A stretch of DNA of 64,000 bases from Acinetobacter sp. ANC 4204 (GTDB taxonomy: Bacteria > Pseudomonadota > Gammaproteobacteria > Pseudomonadales > Moraxellaceae): contig NZ_NEFZ01000005.1 of assembly GCF_002135205.1 (NCBI RefSeq), positions 186,001 through 250,000 of the forward strand, in the 5' to 3' direction. Positions 8,798 through 18,525 of this stretch are shown here, in pieces. The position numbers and the translations under genes are program-made. Below the pieces are notes generated by a model that did not search any database, had not been told where the DNA came from, and was given only the letters and a program-made list of their open reading frames with translations. The stretch's first letter is position 1, and every line of letters starts with the position of its first letter.

Positions 8798-9661
8798 ATG
8801 GCTTATGTGGGTCGGTTTGCGCCATCGCCAACCGGCCCTTTGCATTTTGGTTCACTCATTACAGCCGTTGCCAGTTATTGCGAAGCAAAAGCACATCAGG
8901 GCTTATGGTTAGTACGCATTGAAGACACTGACATTCCCCGCATTTATCCTGGCAGTGAAAGCCATATCTTGCGTTGTATCGAAGCTTTCGGCTTTCAACC
9001 CGATGCAGAGATCATTTTCCAAAAAGATCGTCTCGATCTATACGAAAACGTCATTCAACAATTGCATCAACTCCAACTGGTCTATGCCTGTCAATGCACC
9101 CGCAAAATGCTCGGTTCTAATCACATTTATGCAGGTACTTGCCGTGACCTTGCTCTGCCTTTTGAGCAACAATCCATTCGCGTCAAAGTGGAAGATCTCG
9201 AGATTTGTTTTAATGATGCGCTGCAAGGCAGACACTGCTCGCAGCTAGCACATGAGCTCGGTGACTTTGTACTGAAACGCCGTGATGGCATTATCAACTA
9301 TCAGTTAGCAGTCGTAGTAGATGACTACCTACAAGGTATCACCCATGTGGTTCGTGGTGCAGACCTTTTAGACAATACCGAGCGACAAATTTATTTAGGT
9401 CAGCTCTTAAATTACCCGCATCTTAACTATATGCATCTGCCTTTAGCCATGAATGATCAAGGGCAAAAACTGTCTAAACAAAACATGGCACATGCACTCG
9501 ATCTCAACCAAGCACCTGCTCTACTCGCTCAAGCGATACGCGCTTTAAATCAGCCAGCTGTCGAGTTAGACCACCCTGAACAAATGTTGCAACAAGCCAT
9601 CGCACAATGGGATGTTTCGCTGATTCCGCATTGCACTACCCTGCACGGCACTTATGTATAG
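8798..9661 (+). CDS. gluQ: glutamyl-Q tRNA(Asp) synthetase
   Basis: A truncated glutamyl-tRNA synthetase paralogue that attaches glutamate to the queuosine base of tRNA(Asp). At 287 residues it has the catalytic domain only, with no anticodon-binding domain, as the family requires. Visible motifs are GRFAPSPTGPLHFGS (HIGH-like HFGS), the zinc site CQC...YAGTC around residues 95-115, and QKLSKQN (KMSK-like). The ATG at 8798 gives the family start MAYVGRFAPSP; an in-frame ATG at 8741 would translate through the hairpin into a proline-rich extension and is unlikely. It follows dksA by about 60 bases and is probably cotranscribed with it. Confidence 0.94.
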   Translation: MAYVGRFAPSPTGPLHFGSLITAVASYCEAKAHQGLWLVRIEDTDIPRIYPGSESHILRCIEAFGFQPDAEIIFQKDRLDLYENVIQQLHQLQLVYACQCTRKMLGSNHIYAGTCRDLALPFEQQSIRVKVEDLEICFNDALQGRHCSQLAHELGDFVLKRRDGIINYQLAVVVDDYLQGITHVVRGADLLDNTERQIYLGQLLNYPHLNYMHLPLAMNDQGQKLSKQNMAHALDLNQAPALLAQAIRALNQPAVELDHPEQMLQQAIAQWDVSLIPHCTTLHGTYV

Positions 9662-9865
9662 CAAAACGATTACGGCAGAAACTCAACACTAGGCATAGCA
9701 TTCAACGTTTCAATTAAAGCAAATTCAAAACTGATGTAAACCATTACAGTTATATCCATCATAAAAGCATGAGGGATAAATGCACTGATGAAAAACAGAA
9801 TTCAGGAACAGCTCAAACGCTATTCGCATAATAAAAAACATGTCCAGTATGCAAATAACATGATG

Positions 9866-9901
9866 AAAGAAGAATCAAGCTTAGAAGCTTGATTCTTCTT
9901 T
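9866..9901. repeat. 17-bp perfect inverted repeat at the gluQ/ftsW convergence
   Basis: AAAGAAGAATCAAGCTT, two-base loop AG, and its exact reverse complement. The ftsW stop codon lies in the centre and the last codons (KEESSF) form one arm. It probably acts as a bidirectional terminator between the converging gluQ and ftsW genes, although neither side has a long T tract. Confidence 0.7.
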
Positions 9902-11077
9902 CGTTGGGTTAGTGCTTTGTGTGCTGGCATCAATTTTTAAAATCAAACTAATCATCACTGCGCACATAATCAGAGATGAACCACCATAACTAATGAAAGG
10001 CAGGGTCAAACCTTTGGTTGGGAGCATCCCCATATTCATACCTGCATTGACCAAAATTTGCAGTAAGAAAATAATCGACACCCCATAAGCCAAATACCCC
10101 GCACGCAGGTACTGGTTTTTCAGTGCACGATGACCAATTTTGATACAACATACCAACATGGTAAAGGACAGAATTAAGACTGTCGTAATTCCGAAAAAAC
10201 CAAACTCTTCACCTAAAATAGCCAGCATGAAGTCAGTATGAGCTTCTGGTAAATACGCCATTTTCTGCACGCTATGCCCAAGCCCTACACCAAACCACTC
10301 CCCACGCCCAAAGGCCATCAAGGCATTGGAAAGCTGATAACCCGTACCTAGTGGGTCTTCCCAAGGGTTAGAAAACGACATTAAGCGCTCAAAACGGTAA
10401 GGCTCAAACACAATCAAAAAGACAAAGGCCGCAAAGATTGCACCAAAAGCCATACCAAACTGAATGAGGGGTGCGCCAGCAAGAAAGAAGATGCCGAGCA
10501 TCATCAAGCTAATCACTACGGTTGCACCTAAGTCGGGCTCCGCAATAATCAAACCCACCGTCAACAGCATAATGATGCCGAGACGGATCAAGCCTTTGAT
10601 GTTGTTCCTTACCTCTTCAGCACGGCGTACCACATAGTCCGCCGTGAAAATCGCCATCATTACTTTGGCGACCTCAGAGGCCTGCAAGGTGAAGCCCGCA
10701 ACACGAATCCAGCGGGTCGAACCATTCACCTCTGTACCAACAACCAATACCGCGGCCAGCAGTAAAATGGTTAAGATCCACAACGGAAAAGTATTGTTAA
10801 ACCAGACATTGAGCGGTATTCGGTAGACGGCGTAGGCTAAAACACCCGCCACAACAATGGAAATCCCATGACGCAATACGTAGTGGAATGAATTCTCATG
10901 AAGGCGTTCAGCATACGGCATAGAAGCCGAAGCTACCATGATCGAGCCTAAACACAACAACGCTATCACACAAAAGATCAATACATTACGCGGTGTCACT
11001 TCACTGGGTACACGTGGCGCCCAACGGCTATAAAACTGGTTAATTTTATTGATCGTTGTCTGAGCAAACTCAGCCAT
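9881..11077 (-). CDS. ftsW: septal peptidoglycan glycosyltransferase FtsW (SEDS family)
   Basis: Integral membrane glycan polymerase of the divisome, acting with the transpeptidase FtsI. The 398-residue product has about ten hydrophobic helices and SEDS landmarks: ASEVAKV, AEPDLGATVV, the EAHTDFMLAILGEEFG segment with the catalytic-type Asp, and LPTKGLTLPFISYGGSSL near the C-terminus. The ATG at 11077 was chosen because AGGA lies about eight bases upstream; longer frames run into murD. It sits 19 bases after murD, the usual dcw-type pair, here without the rest of that cluster in the window. Confidence 0.95.
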   Translation of the reverse strand: MAEFAQTTINKINQFYSRWAPRVPSEVTPRNVLIFCVIALLCLGSIMVASASMPYAERLHENSFHYVLRHGISIVVAGVLAYAVYRIPLNVWFNNTFPLWILTILLLAAVLVVGTEVNGSTRWIRVAGFTLQASEVAKVMMAIFTADYVVRRAEEVRNNIKGLIRLGIIMLLTVGLIIAEPDLGATVVISLMMLGIFFLAGAPLIQFGMAFGAIFAAFVFLIVFEPYRFERLMSFSNPWEDPLGTGYQLSNALMAFGRGEWFGVGLGHSVQKMAYLPEAHTDFMLAILGEEFGFFGITTVLILSFTMLVCCIKIGHRALKNQYLRAGYLAYGVSIIFLLQILVNAGMNMGMLPTKGLTLPFISYGGSSLIMCAVMISLILKIDASTQSTNPTKEESSF

Positions 11078-11096
11078 CTCAATTTCCTTATTATTT

Positions 11097-12542
<1,446 letters not shown>

Positions 12543-12551
12543 TCAGTGCGT

Positions 12552-12582
12552 AAAAAAGCCGTCCCTATCGGACGGCTTTTTT
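12552..12582 (-). terminator. rho-independent terminator of the feo operon
   Basis: AAAAAGCCGTCC / GGACGGCTTTTT, 12-bp stem with T tracts on both strands. It lies about 20 bases after the stop of the last feo gene and separates this operon from murD. Confidence 0.9.
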
Positions 12583-12602
12583 ATTTGTGAGTAGAAATCG
12601 TT

Positions 12603-12854
12603 TTATTTCCACTTCACCGCCTGAACTTCAGGCTTTTTCGCACTGCTGTCTTCTGTCGCTGGGCAGGCACAATTTCCACCACACCCACCAGACATCGCAG
12701 GTTTTAACCACGCTGCTAAACGCGTCCAACCGCGTGCTTCACATAGCTCCGCCAAGGATGTGAAAACTGAACCTGATGTCTGAGGAAATACTTTCTTAAA
12801 CACCACCACCGCACTCCAGATCACTAGAGCAGCAACAATTAGAACTTCAATCAT
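12603..12854 (-). CDS. FeoB-associated Cys-rich membrane protein
   Basis: An 83-residue protein with one N-terminal membrane helix (about residues 3-20), an amphipathic middle section, and a cysteine-rich stretch GGCGGNCACP at residues 57-66 followed by a charged tail. This architecture is that of the small Cys-rich proteins found next to feoB in many bacteria; it takes the place of FeoC, which is absent. Function is inferred only: it may bind iron or sense redox/iron state for FeoB. It lies 27 bases after feoB and before the operon terminator. Confidence 0.7.
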   Translation of the reverse strand: MIEVLIVAALVIWSAVVVFKKVFPQTSGSVFTSLAELCEARGWTRLAAWLKPAMSGGCGGNCACPATEDSSAKKPEVQAVKWK

Positions 12855-12881
12855 CTCAATCTCCTCGCCTATTTACACTGA

Positions 12882-14741
12882 TTAGCCCAAATAATGCGTT
12901 GCAATTTGATAGGTCAGGAATGACATTAAATAAGCCAAACCAAACAAGTAAATGGTCATAAAACTCACGGTTTTCCATGAACCTGTTTCACGTTTGACCG
13001 TCGCTAAGGTAGCCAAACAGTGCGGTGCATAAATAAACCACACCAGTAAAGATAGTCCTGTCGCTACCGACCAACCGAGCTCACCACCACTACTGATCAG
13101 TGAAGCCAAGCCTTGTGACATGGCATCATCATCGACAGCAGATAAGGCATATACCGTACCTAGAGCTGCCACCACCACTTCACGGGCCGCCATGGCTGGA
13201 ATCAAAGCAATACAAATCTGCCAGTTAAAGCCCAGTGGCGCAAAAATCGGTTGCAGTAAATGACCAAGCATGCCTGCAAATGAATAATCAATTTCAGGTA
13301 AAGTCGCGCCTTCAGGGGCTTGCGGGAAAGTACACAAGAACCACAGCAAAATAGACAAGGCGAAAATGATACCACCTACACGACGTAAGAAGATCTTGGC
13401 ACGGTCAAGTAAACCAATCCAAATATTCTTCAAGTCAGGGAAACGATAGCTTGGTAACTCCATCATCAACATATGTTGTGACTTGTCTTTCTGGAAGAAT
13501 TTCAGAACGAAAGATACACACAGTGCACTCACAATCCCTGCCATATATAAAGCGAACAACACCAAGCCTTGTAGGTTGAACAAGCCCCAAACGGTTTGAT
13601 TGGGGATGAATGCTGCAATCAATAATGCATATACAGGCAACCGTGCTGAGCAAGTCATCAACGGTGCAACAAAAATCGTGGTCAAACGGTCACGGGGATC
13701 GCTGATGGTTCGTGAAGCCATGATGCCCGGAATCGCACAAGCAAAACTAGACAAGAGTGGAATAAAGGCACGTCCTGAAAGACCTGCCTTATACATCAGT
13801 TTATCCAGCAAGAATGCAGCACGTGGCAAATAACCTGATTCTTCCAACACTAAAATAAAGAAGAATAGAATCAGAATCTGTGGCAAAAATACCACCACAC
13901 CACCTGCACCTGCGATGATTCCATCCACCACCAAACTGTTGAGTAAAGGTTGACTAATCACCCCACCTGCGGTTTCACCCAACCAGCCAAAGAAAGTTTC
14001 AATCCCATCCATAAACGGCGCTGCCCAAGCAAAAACCGCTTGGAAAATAATAAACATCATCACAGCGAGGCTGACTAAACCGAGAACAGGATGCAAGAAA
14101 ATTTTATCCAGAAAATCTGTTCGTTTGTCTTCTTCATCAACATACTGCACCACATCGTGCAATACATTCTCAACCTTCTGATGCGCCGTATCACCTTTTA
14201 AACCTGTCAACTCAGTATAAGGCACAGCATATTTGCCCTGCTCTAAAGCACTGAGGAGACTTTCAATACCCGAGTTACGTACTGCAACGGTTTCAACAAT
14301 GGGCACACCCAAACGCTCAGAAAGCTTTTGGGTATTGATTTGCATCCCACGGCGACGTGCTTCATCCATCATGTTTAAAACGATTAACATTGGACGACCC
14401 AATGCAATCAGTTCAATCACTAAACCAAGGTGAAGTTTGAGGTTGGTTGCGTCAACAACGCACAAGAAAGCATCTTGCTGACCTTCATCAGCAATTTTCC
14501 CCATCACCACGTCACGGGTAATCATTTCATCAGGGCTGGTCGCATCTAAGCTATACGTCCCTGGCAAGTCCAGAACGCGAACCGCTTGACCTGAAGGCAA
14601 ACTAAACTGACCAACTTTACGTTCAACCGTTACACCCGCGTAGTTGCCGACTTTTTGACGGGTTCCAGTCAGATGGTTAAATAACGAAGTTTTACCGCAG
14701 TTAGGATTACCTACAAGGGCAACACGCAAGGCATCACTCAT
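12882..14741 (-). CDS. feoB: ferrous iron transport protein B
   Basis: Inner-membrane Fe(II) permease with a fused N-terminal G-protein domain. G motifs are clear: G1 GNPNCGKTS, G2/G3 region TVERKVG...DLPGTYSL, and NMMDEARRRG (G4 NxxD). The membrane part has two related Gate segments (VFLPQILILFFF... and the C-terminal counterpart) and the conserved AFIPLLSSFACAIPG block. At 619 residues it is clearly shorter than the 773-residue E. coli protein: the C-terminal cytoplasmic tail is missing, and this appears to be a normal short form, not a truncation. The start overlaps feoA by four bases (ATGA). Confidence 0.96.
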   Translation of the reverse strand: MSDALRVALVGNPNCGKTSLFNHLTGTRQKVGNYAGVTVERKVGQFSLPSGQAVRVLDLPGTYSLDATSPDEMITRDVVMGKIADEGQQDAFLCVVDATNLKLHLGLVIELIALGRPMLIVLNMMDEARRRGMQINTQKLSERLGVPIVETVAVRNSGIESLLSALEQGKYAVPYTELTGLKGDTAHQKVENVLHDVVQYVDEEDKRTDFLDKIFLHPVLGLVSLAVMMFIIFQAVFAWAAPFMDGIETFFGWLGETAGGVISQPLLNSLVVDGIIAGAGGVVVFLPQILILFFFILVLEESGYLPRAAFLLDKLMYKAGLSGRAFIPLLSSFACAIPGIMASRTISDPRDRLTTIFVAPLMTCSARLPVYALLIAAFIPNQTVWGLFNLQGLVLFALYMAGIVSALCVSFVLKFFQKDKSQHMLMMELPSYRFPDLKNIWIGLLDRAKIFLRRVGGIIFALSILLWFLCTFPQAPEGATLPEIDYSFAGMLGHLLQPIFAPLGFNWQICIALIPAMAAREVVVAALGTVYALSAVDDDAMSQGLASLISSGGELGWSVATGLSLLVWFIYAPHCLATLATVKRETGSWKTVSFMTIYLFGLAYLMSFLTYQIATHYLG

Positions 14742-14998
14742 CTAGGTGCTCCTTCGACTTGAATTTCAATTTTTTCAGCTTCAACTTTTCTTAGGGCGAA
14801 ACGTGTAAAACCCACTTGGATTAAAATGGGATCGCCTCCAAAAACGCCTTTGGTAATCACCTGTACTTTAGTACCTGCAACAAATCCTAGTGTTTCAAGA
14901 CGACTAGCCACCAAGTCAGTCTGAGCTTCGCCATCCAAAGTACGATTCACTTTGCTAATGATGGCAGTTTGTTTGACTTTTAAATCAGATAAACGCAC
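14738..14998 (-). CDS. feoA: ferrous iron transport protein A
   Basis: Small SH3-like cytoplasmic partner of FeoB, 86 residues with the start used here. A GTG at 14998 gives the family-type beginning RLSDLKVKQ and has AAAGGG nine bases upstream. A longer frame from an ATG at 15079 would translate through the Fur-box/promoter region (the -10 is at 15026-15031), so it is unlikely. The body contains ASRLETLGFVAGTKVQVI and GDPILIQVGFTRFALRK, typical of FeoA. The stop overlaps the feoB start. Confidence 0.9.
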   Translation of the reverse strand: MRLSDLKVKQTAIISKVNRTLDGEAQTDLVASRLETLGFVAGTKVQVITKGVFGGDPILIQVGFTRFALRKVEAEKIEIQVEGAPR

Positions 14999-15025
14999 CG
15001 CATCCAACCCTTTAATATTTTGAAC

Positions 15026-15111
15026 AGTATACAAACAAATGAGAATAATTACCAAATCAGATTCGATAATGATTCGCATCTGTTATAACACATCGACAAG
15101 CGAGAATGATT
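15026..15111 (-). promoter_or_regulatory. feo promoter with three Fur-box-like repeats
   Basis: On the minus strand, TTGGTA (15050-15055) and TATACT (15026-15031) form a promoter with an 18-base spacer, starting transcription about 20 bases before the feoA GTG. Three GA(G/T)AATnATT cores, the heart of the Fur box (consensus GATAATGATAATCATTATC), occur at 15041-15050, 15065-15074 and 15102-15111. The first lies inside the promoter spacer, so Fur-Fe(II) would block polymerase. The third lies closer to xerD on the other side. Confidence 0.75.
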
Positions 15112-15172
15112 ACACTACATTGAATAAACCCCAATCATTGTTTTGTATTTTTTGCTGATGTGCTGAAAAGTT

Positions 15173-16090
15173 ATGCTAAATAAAAAACCGCGTATACCTG
15201 CGCCTGTTCAAATTCCAACCCAGCTCAGCTTTTTACATGGCTTTAAAGATTACCTCATTGCACAAACTGTCAGTCCGCATACGCGAAATGCTTATCTTTC
15301 CGACTTACTACAATGTAGTGAGTGCTGTGCTGTGAGCATGCCCGAATGGAGCAGTGATGATATCGCTGATGTTTTACTGGCACTTACGAAACAAGGCAAA
15401 AGTCCACGTTCAATTGCGCGCTGTCTATCCGCCATGCGTTCTTTTTTTAAGTTTTTACGGGAACAAAAACTACGCTCCGACAACCCCGTCGCACTGCATA
15501 AAACGCCCAAAATTGGCCGCGCACTGCCTAAAGATTTATCTGAACAAGATGTCGATGCCCTGATTCAAGCACCCGATATTGAAACCGCTCTCGGACTGCG
15601 TGATCGTGCCATGTTTGAAGTATTGTATGCTTGTGGGCTACGTGTATCTGAGCTACTGAACCTCCGCCTAGACTTAATCAATTTAAAACAAGGCTATTTA
15701 AGAATTACAGGTAAAGGCAATAAAGAACGACTGGTGCCTTTAGGGCAAATCGCAGTGGAATGGGTCGAGAAATATCTGCAAGAGTCTCGCCCACAGTTAT
15801 ATAAATCTGCAACCGACTATCTGTTTCTCACTCAACATGGGGGCATTATGAGTCGGCAAAATTTTTGGTACGCCATTAAACGCTATGCCTTACAAGCAGG
15901 GATTCAAGCAGAACTCTCGCCACACACCTTACGCCACGCTTTTGCAACCCATTTACTCAATCACGGTGCGGACTTGCGTGTGGTACAAATGCTCCTAGGA
16001 CACAGTGATCTGTCGACAACACAAATTTATACCCATGTCGCACAAGTGCGTATGCAGCAACTGCATGCCATGCATCATCCACGTGCTTAA
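15173..16090 (+). CDS. xerD: site-specific tyrosine recombinase XerD
   Basis: Acts with XerC at dif to resolve chromosome dimers. The catalytic residues of tyrosine recombinases are present: Arg in GLRVSEL, Lys in TGKGNKERLVPLG, HxxR in SPHTLRHAFATH, His in GHSDLSTTQ and Tyr in IYTHVA. Length of 305 residues fits. I assign XerD rather than XerC because a DsbC-type gene follows, the arrangement seen in E. coli and pseudomonads, and no XerC neighbours are present. The ribosome binding site is weak (GAAAAG). Confidence 0.88.
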   Translation: MLNKKPRIPAPVQIPTQLSFLHGFKDYLIAQTVSPHTRNAYLSDLLQCSECCAVSMPEWSSDDIADVLLALTKQGKSPRSIARCLSAMRSFFKFLREQKLRSDNPVALHKTPKIGRALPKDLSEQDVDALIQAPDIETALGLRDRAMFEVLYACGLRVSELLNLRLDLINLKQGYLRITGKGNKERLVPLGQIAVEWVEKYLQESRPQLYKSATDYLFLTQHGGIMSRQNFWYAIKRYALQAGIQAELSPHTLRHAFATHLLNHGADLRVVQMLLGHSDLSTTQIYTHVAQVRMQQLHAMHHPRA

Positions 16091-16124
16091 AGCCATTAAC
16101 AAATATGCATGGAAGACTATTTTT

Positions 16125-16167
16125 AGCAGGAAGGCAACGAAGTATTACCGAGTCTTCTGCTTTTTTT
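16125..16167 (+). terminator. terminator after xerD
   Basis: AGCAGgAAG pairs with CTTCTGCT (one bulged G, long loop), followed by seven T residues. It would separate xerD from the downstream dsbC-like gene, which then needs its own promoter in the next 50 bases. Confidence 0.6.
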
Positions 16168-16217
16168 GCTATGCTTGGCGCTCTGTTTTTATAAAGTCAA
16201 AAGAAAAAGGGTTATCT

Positions 16218-17027
16218 ATGTTATTTACCCGTAAGCCATTGTTCATTGCCTGTGTCCTTGCCTCCTCTGTTCTGGTCACAGCATGTTCAAACAATACTGA
16301 AGAAAAAAAACAAGACTCTTTAACAGCAAGCGCTCCGGCCACGGGTGAAGCATCGACATTGTCGGAACGCAATGCGAAACAACGTTTAATTGACACGCTT
16401 CAAAAGCATTTCAAAACAGCCAACATCAATGCCAAAATCATTGATATTAAAGCCACCGAAGTACCCAACCTATTTTGGGTGAATCTTGAAGGAATGAGTT
16501 CTGTCTATACCACAGCAGACGGCAAATATATTATCCAAGGGGATGTGATTCGCTTAGGCGATAAAACCCTCCACAATGTTAGTGATAACCTACAGGCTGA
16601 GGCCAATAAAAAGCTATTAGCAGAACTGAAAACTGAAGATCTACTGGTTTATAAAGCCAAAGGCAAGACCAAACATGTGGTTTATGTCTTTACCGATGCC
16701 AGTTGTCCTTACTGCCATAAACTGCATGAGCACATCCCTGAAATCACAGCTCAAGGTGTCGAGGTGCGTTACATTGCATGGCCACGTGGCGAGCAGTTCA
16801 TGCCTGCTATGGAAAGCGTGTGGTGTAGTGCAGACCGTCAAGCTGCGTTTGATCAAGCCATTTCAGGTGTTCAACTGCCACCTGCAACTTGTAAAAATCC
16901 AGTGCGGGATCAATACCAATTAGGTCTAAACATGGGTGTAAATGGTACGCCTGCGATTTATAACGAAGATGGTGAATATCTCGGTGGCTATTTGACACCA
17001 AGTGAATTATTAAATCGACTTAAATAA
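16218..17027 (+). CDS. dsbC: DsbC-family disulfide isomerase, predicted lipoprotein
   Basis: Periplasmic thiol isomerase that repairs wrong disulfides. A DsbC-type N-terminal dimerisation domain (about residues 50-130) precedes a thioredoxin-fold domain with active site DASCPYCHKLH and the cis-Pro motif NGTPAIY. The active site is CPYC, where E. coli DsbC has CGYC. The N-terminus carries a lipobox ending at Cys23 (VTAC), so it is predicted to be lipid-anchored, unlike the soluble E. coli protein. A Ser/Ala-rich linker follows. AAGGG lies seven bases before the ATG. A second cysteine pair (VWCSAD and ATCKNP) matches the structural disulfide of DsbC. Confidence 0.9.
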   Translation: MLFTRKPLFIACVLASSVLVTACSNNTEEKKQDSLTASAPATGEASTLSERNAKQRLIDTLQKHFKTANINAKIIDIKATEVPNLFWVNLEGMSSVYTTADGKYIIQGDVIRLGDKTLHNVSDNLQAEANKKLLAELKTEDLLVYKAKGKTKHVVYVFTDASCPYCHKLHEHIPEITAQGVEVRYIAWPRGEQFMPAMESVWCSADRQAAFDQAISGVQLPPATCKNPVRDQYQLGLNMGVNGTPAIYNEDGEYLGGYLTPSELLNRLK

Positions 17028-17156
17028 CTAATTTTTATTTGTTATTTAACTAATATTTATAGTTAAACATAAAGTTATTTCTTTCCTAGAGTCTCACAGT
17101 TTTTTTAGCTATGATCTAAGCTTGATTTAATATTTATAAGTAAATTGGAGTGTGAC

Positions 17157-18461
17157 GTGAAACCAGTTCGTCTGGCAATCCTCGGTCTTGGTACTGTGGG
17201 TGGTGGTGCCCTTAAACTACTAAAAGAAAATGCTGCTGAGATTAAACGTCGCACCGGTCGAGAAATTCAAATTACCTATGTCGGCACACGTCGTCCACGT
17301 CCAGATTTAGAGCTTGATCCAAGTATTAAACAAAGCTCAGATTTGTTAGATATTGTGCGTCAACCTGATGTCGACGTTGTGGTTGAAGTTATGGGTGGCA
17401 TCCACCCTGCTTATGAAGTGATTAAGGAAGCCATTCTTCACGGTAAGCAAGTCGTTACAGCAAACAAAGCCTTACTGGCTGAACATGGCAATGAGCTGTT
17501 CAAACTAGCGGATGACAATGCGGTGCAAATCGCCTATGAAGCTGCGGTTGCAGGCGGTATTCCGATCATTAAAGTCATGCGTGAAGGTTTAGCTGCCAAC
17601 CGTATAGACTGGTTAGCAGGTATTATCAACGGGACAGGAAACTTCATCCTGACTGAAATGCGTGAAAAAGGTCGTGCTTTTGCAGATGTGCTCAAAGAAG
17701 CGCAGGAACTCGGCTATGCCGAAGCAGATCCAACCTTTGACGTTGAAGGAATTGATGCTGCGCACAAACTGACACTATTGGCATCTATTGCCTTTGGTAT
17801 CCCGCTTCAATTCGATAAAGTCTTTACAGAAGGCATTAGCAAGGTCACTGCGCAAGATGTAAAATATGCTGAAGAACTGGGTTTCCGCATCAAACACTTG
17901 GGTATTGCCCGTCGTGCTGAAAACGGCATTGAACTCCGTGTACATCCAACGTTGATTCCTGAAGAGCAATTGATTGCCAATGTGAACGGTGTGAAGAATG
18001 CCGTATTGGTTCAAGCACATGCTGTCGGCCCAACATTGTATTACGGTGCAGGTGCAGGTGCAGGCCCAACTGCTTCTGCCGTGGTTGCAGACGTGATTGA
18101 TATTGTCCGTGACATTTCTTATACCGAAGATGGTGCAGGAACAATTCCGCAATTGGCTTTTGAAGCATTAGCAGACTTACCTATTCTGCCACGTGAAGAA
18201 ATGACCACAGGCTACTACATCCGTATTAATGCTGAAGATCAAACAGGTGTTTTGGCCGATGTCACCACAATTCTAAGCCGTGCTGGTATTAGTATTGATG
18301 CCATCATGCAGCAATCTCGCTTAAAAGACCTGATTCCAATCGTGATTTTGACTGATCCAGTCAAAGAATCAAAAATGGATGAGGCTCTTGCTCAAATTCA
18401 AGCCTTACCCGTCATTCATGGCGAAATCGTGCGAATTCGTTTAGAATCGCTTGATAATTAA
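17157..18461 (+). CDS. hom: homoserine dehydrogenase
   Basis: Reduces aspartate semialdehyde to homoserine for threonine and methionine synthesis. The 434-residue protein has the nucleotide-binding GLGTVGGGAL at its N-terminus, the catalytic-domain blocks VTANKALLAEHG, GIINGTGNFI and YAEADPTFDVEGIDAAHK, and a C-terminal ACT domain (about residue 350 on: GVLADVTTILSRAGISIDAI) that should mediate feedback control. The GTG start at 17157 has TTGGAG six bases upstream. It is monofunctional, without an aspartokinase domain. thrC follows. Confidence 0.96.
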   Translation: MKPVRLAILGLGTVGGGALKLLKENAAEIKRRTGREIQITYVGTRRPRPDLELDPSIKQSSDLLDIVRQPDVDVVVEVMGGIHPAYEVIKEAILHGKQVVTANKALLAEHGNELFKLADDNAVQIAYEAAVAGGIPIIKVMREGLAANRIDWLAGIINGTGNFILTEMREKGRAFADVLKEAQELGYAEADPTFDVEGIDAAHKLTLLASIAFGIPLQFDKVFTEGISKVTAQDVKYAEELGFRIKHLGIARRAENGIELRVHPTLIPEEQLIANVNGVKNAVLVQAHAVGPTLYYGAGAGAGPTASAVVADVIDIVRDISYTEDGAGTIPQLAFEALADLPILPREEMTTGYYIRINAEDQTGVLADVTTILSRAGISIDAIMQQSRLKDLIPIVILTDPVKESKMDEALAQIQALPVIHGEIVRIRLESLDN

Positions 18462-18464
18462 TCG

Positions 18465-18497
18465 GGTTGAGGGAAAGGCGCTTGTTCTCCCCTCACC
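18465..18497 (+). repeat. GC-rich hairpin between hom and thrC
   Basis: GGTTGAGGG pairs with CCCCTCACC apart from a bulged T, with a 15-base loop. It ends 28 bases before the thrC ATG. The GGGTTGAGGG / CCCCTC composition is like the hairpin ahead of gluQ, suggesting the same dispersed repeat family. No T tract follows, so full termination is unlikely; attenuation or mRNA end protection is possible. Confidence 0.45.
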
Positions 18498-18525
18498 AAG
18501 CTCTACACACAATTGGAACATCATC

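Noticed and set aside
9788..9892. Short plus-strand frame of 34 codons ending KEESSLEA
   Set aside because: The Shine-Dalgarno-like GAGGG is 12 bases away and the C-terminal half is only the mirror image of the ftsW end created by the 17-bp inverted repeat.
14999..15079. Longer FeoA starting at the ATG at 15079
   Set aside because: The promoter (-35 at 15050-15055, -10 at 15026-15031) lies inside this extension, so the mRNA would begin after the putative start; family length also favours GTG 14998.
15173..16090. Tyrosine recombinase as an integron or phage integrase
   Set aside because: Length, sequence blocks and the downstream dsbC-type gene fit housekeeping XerD; no attachment site or cassette is present.
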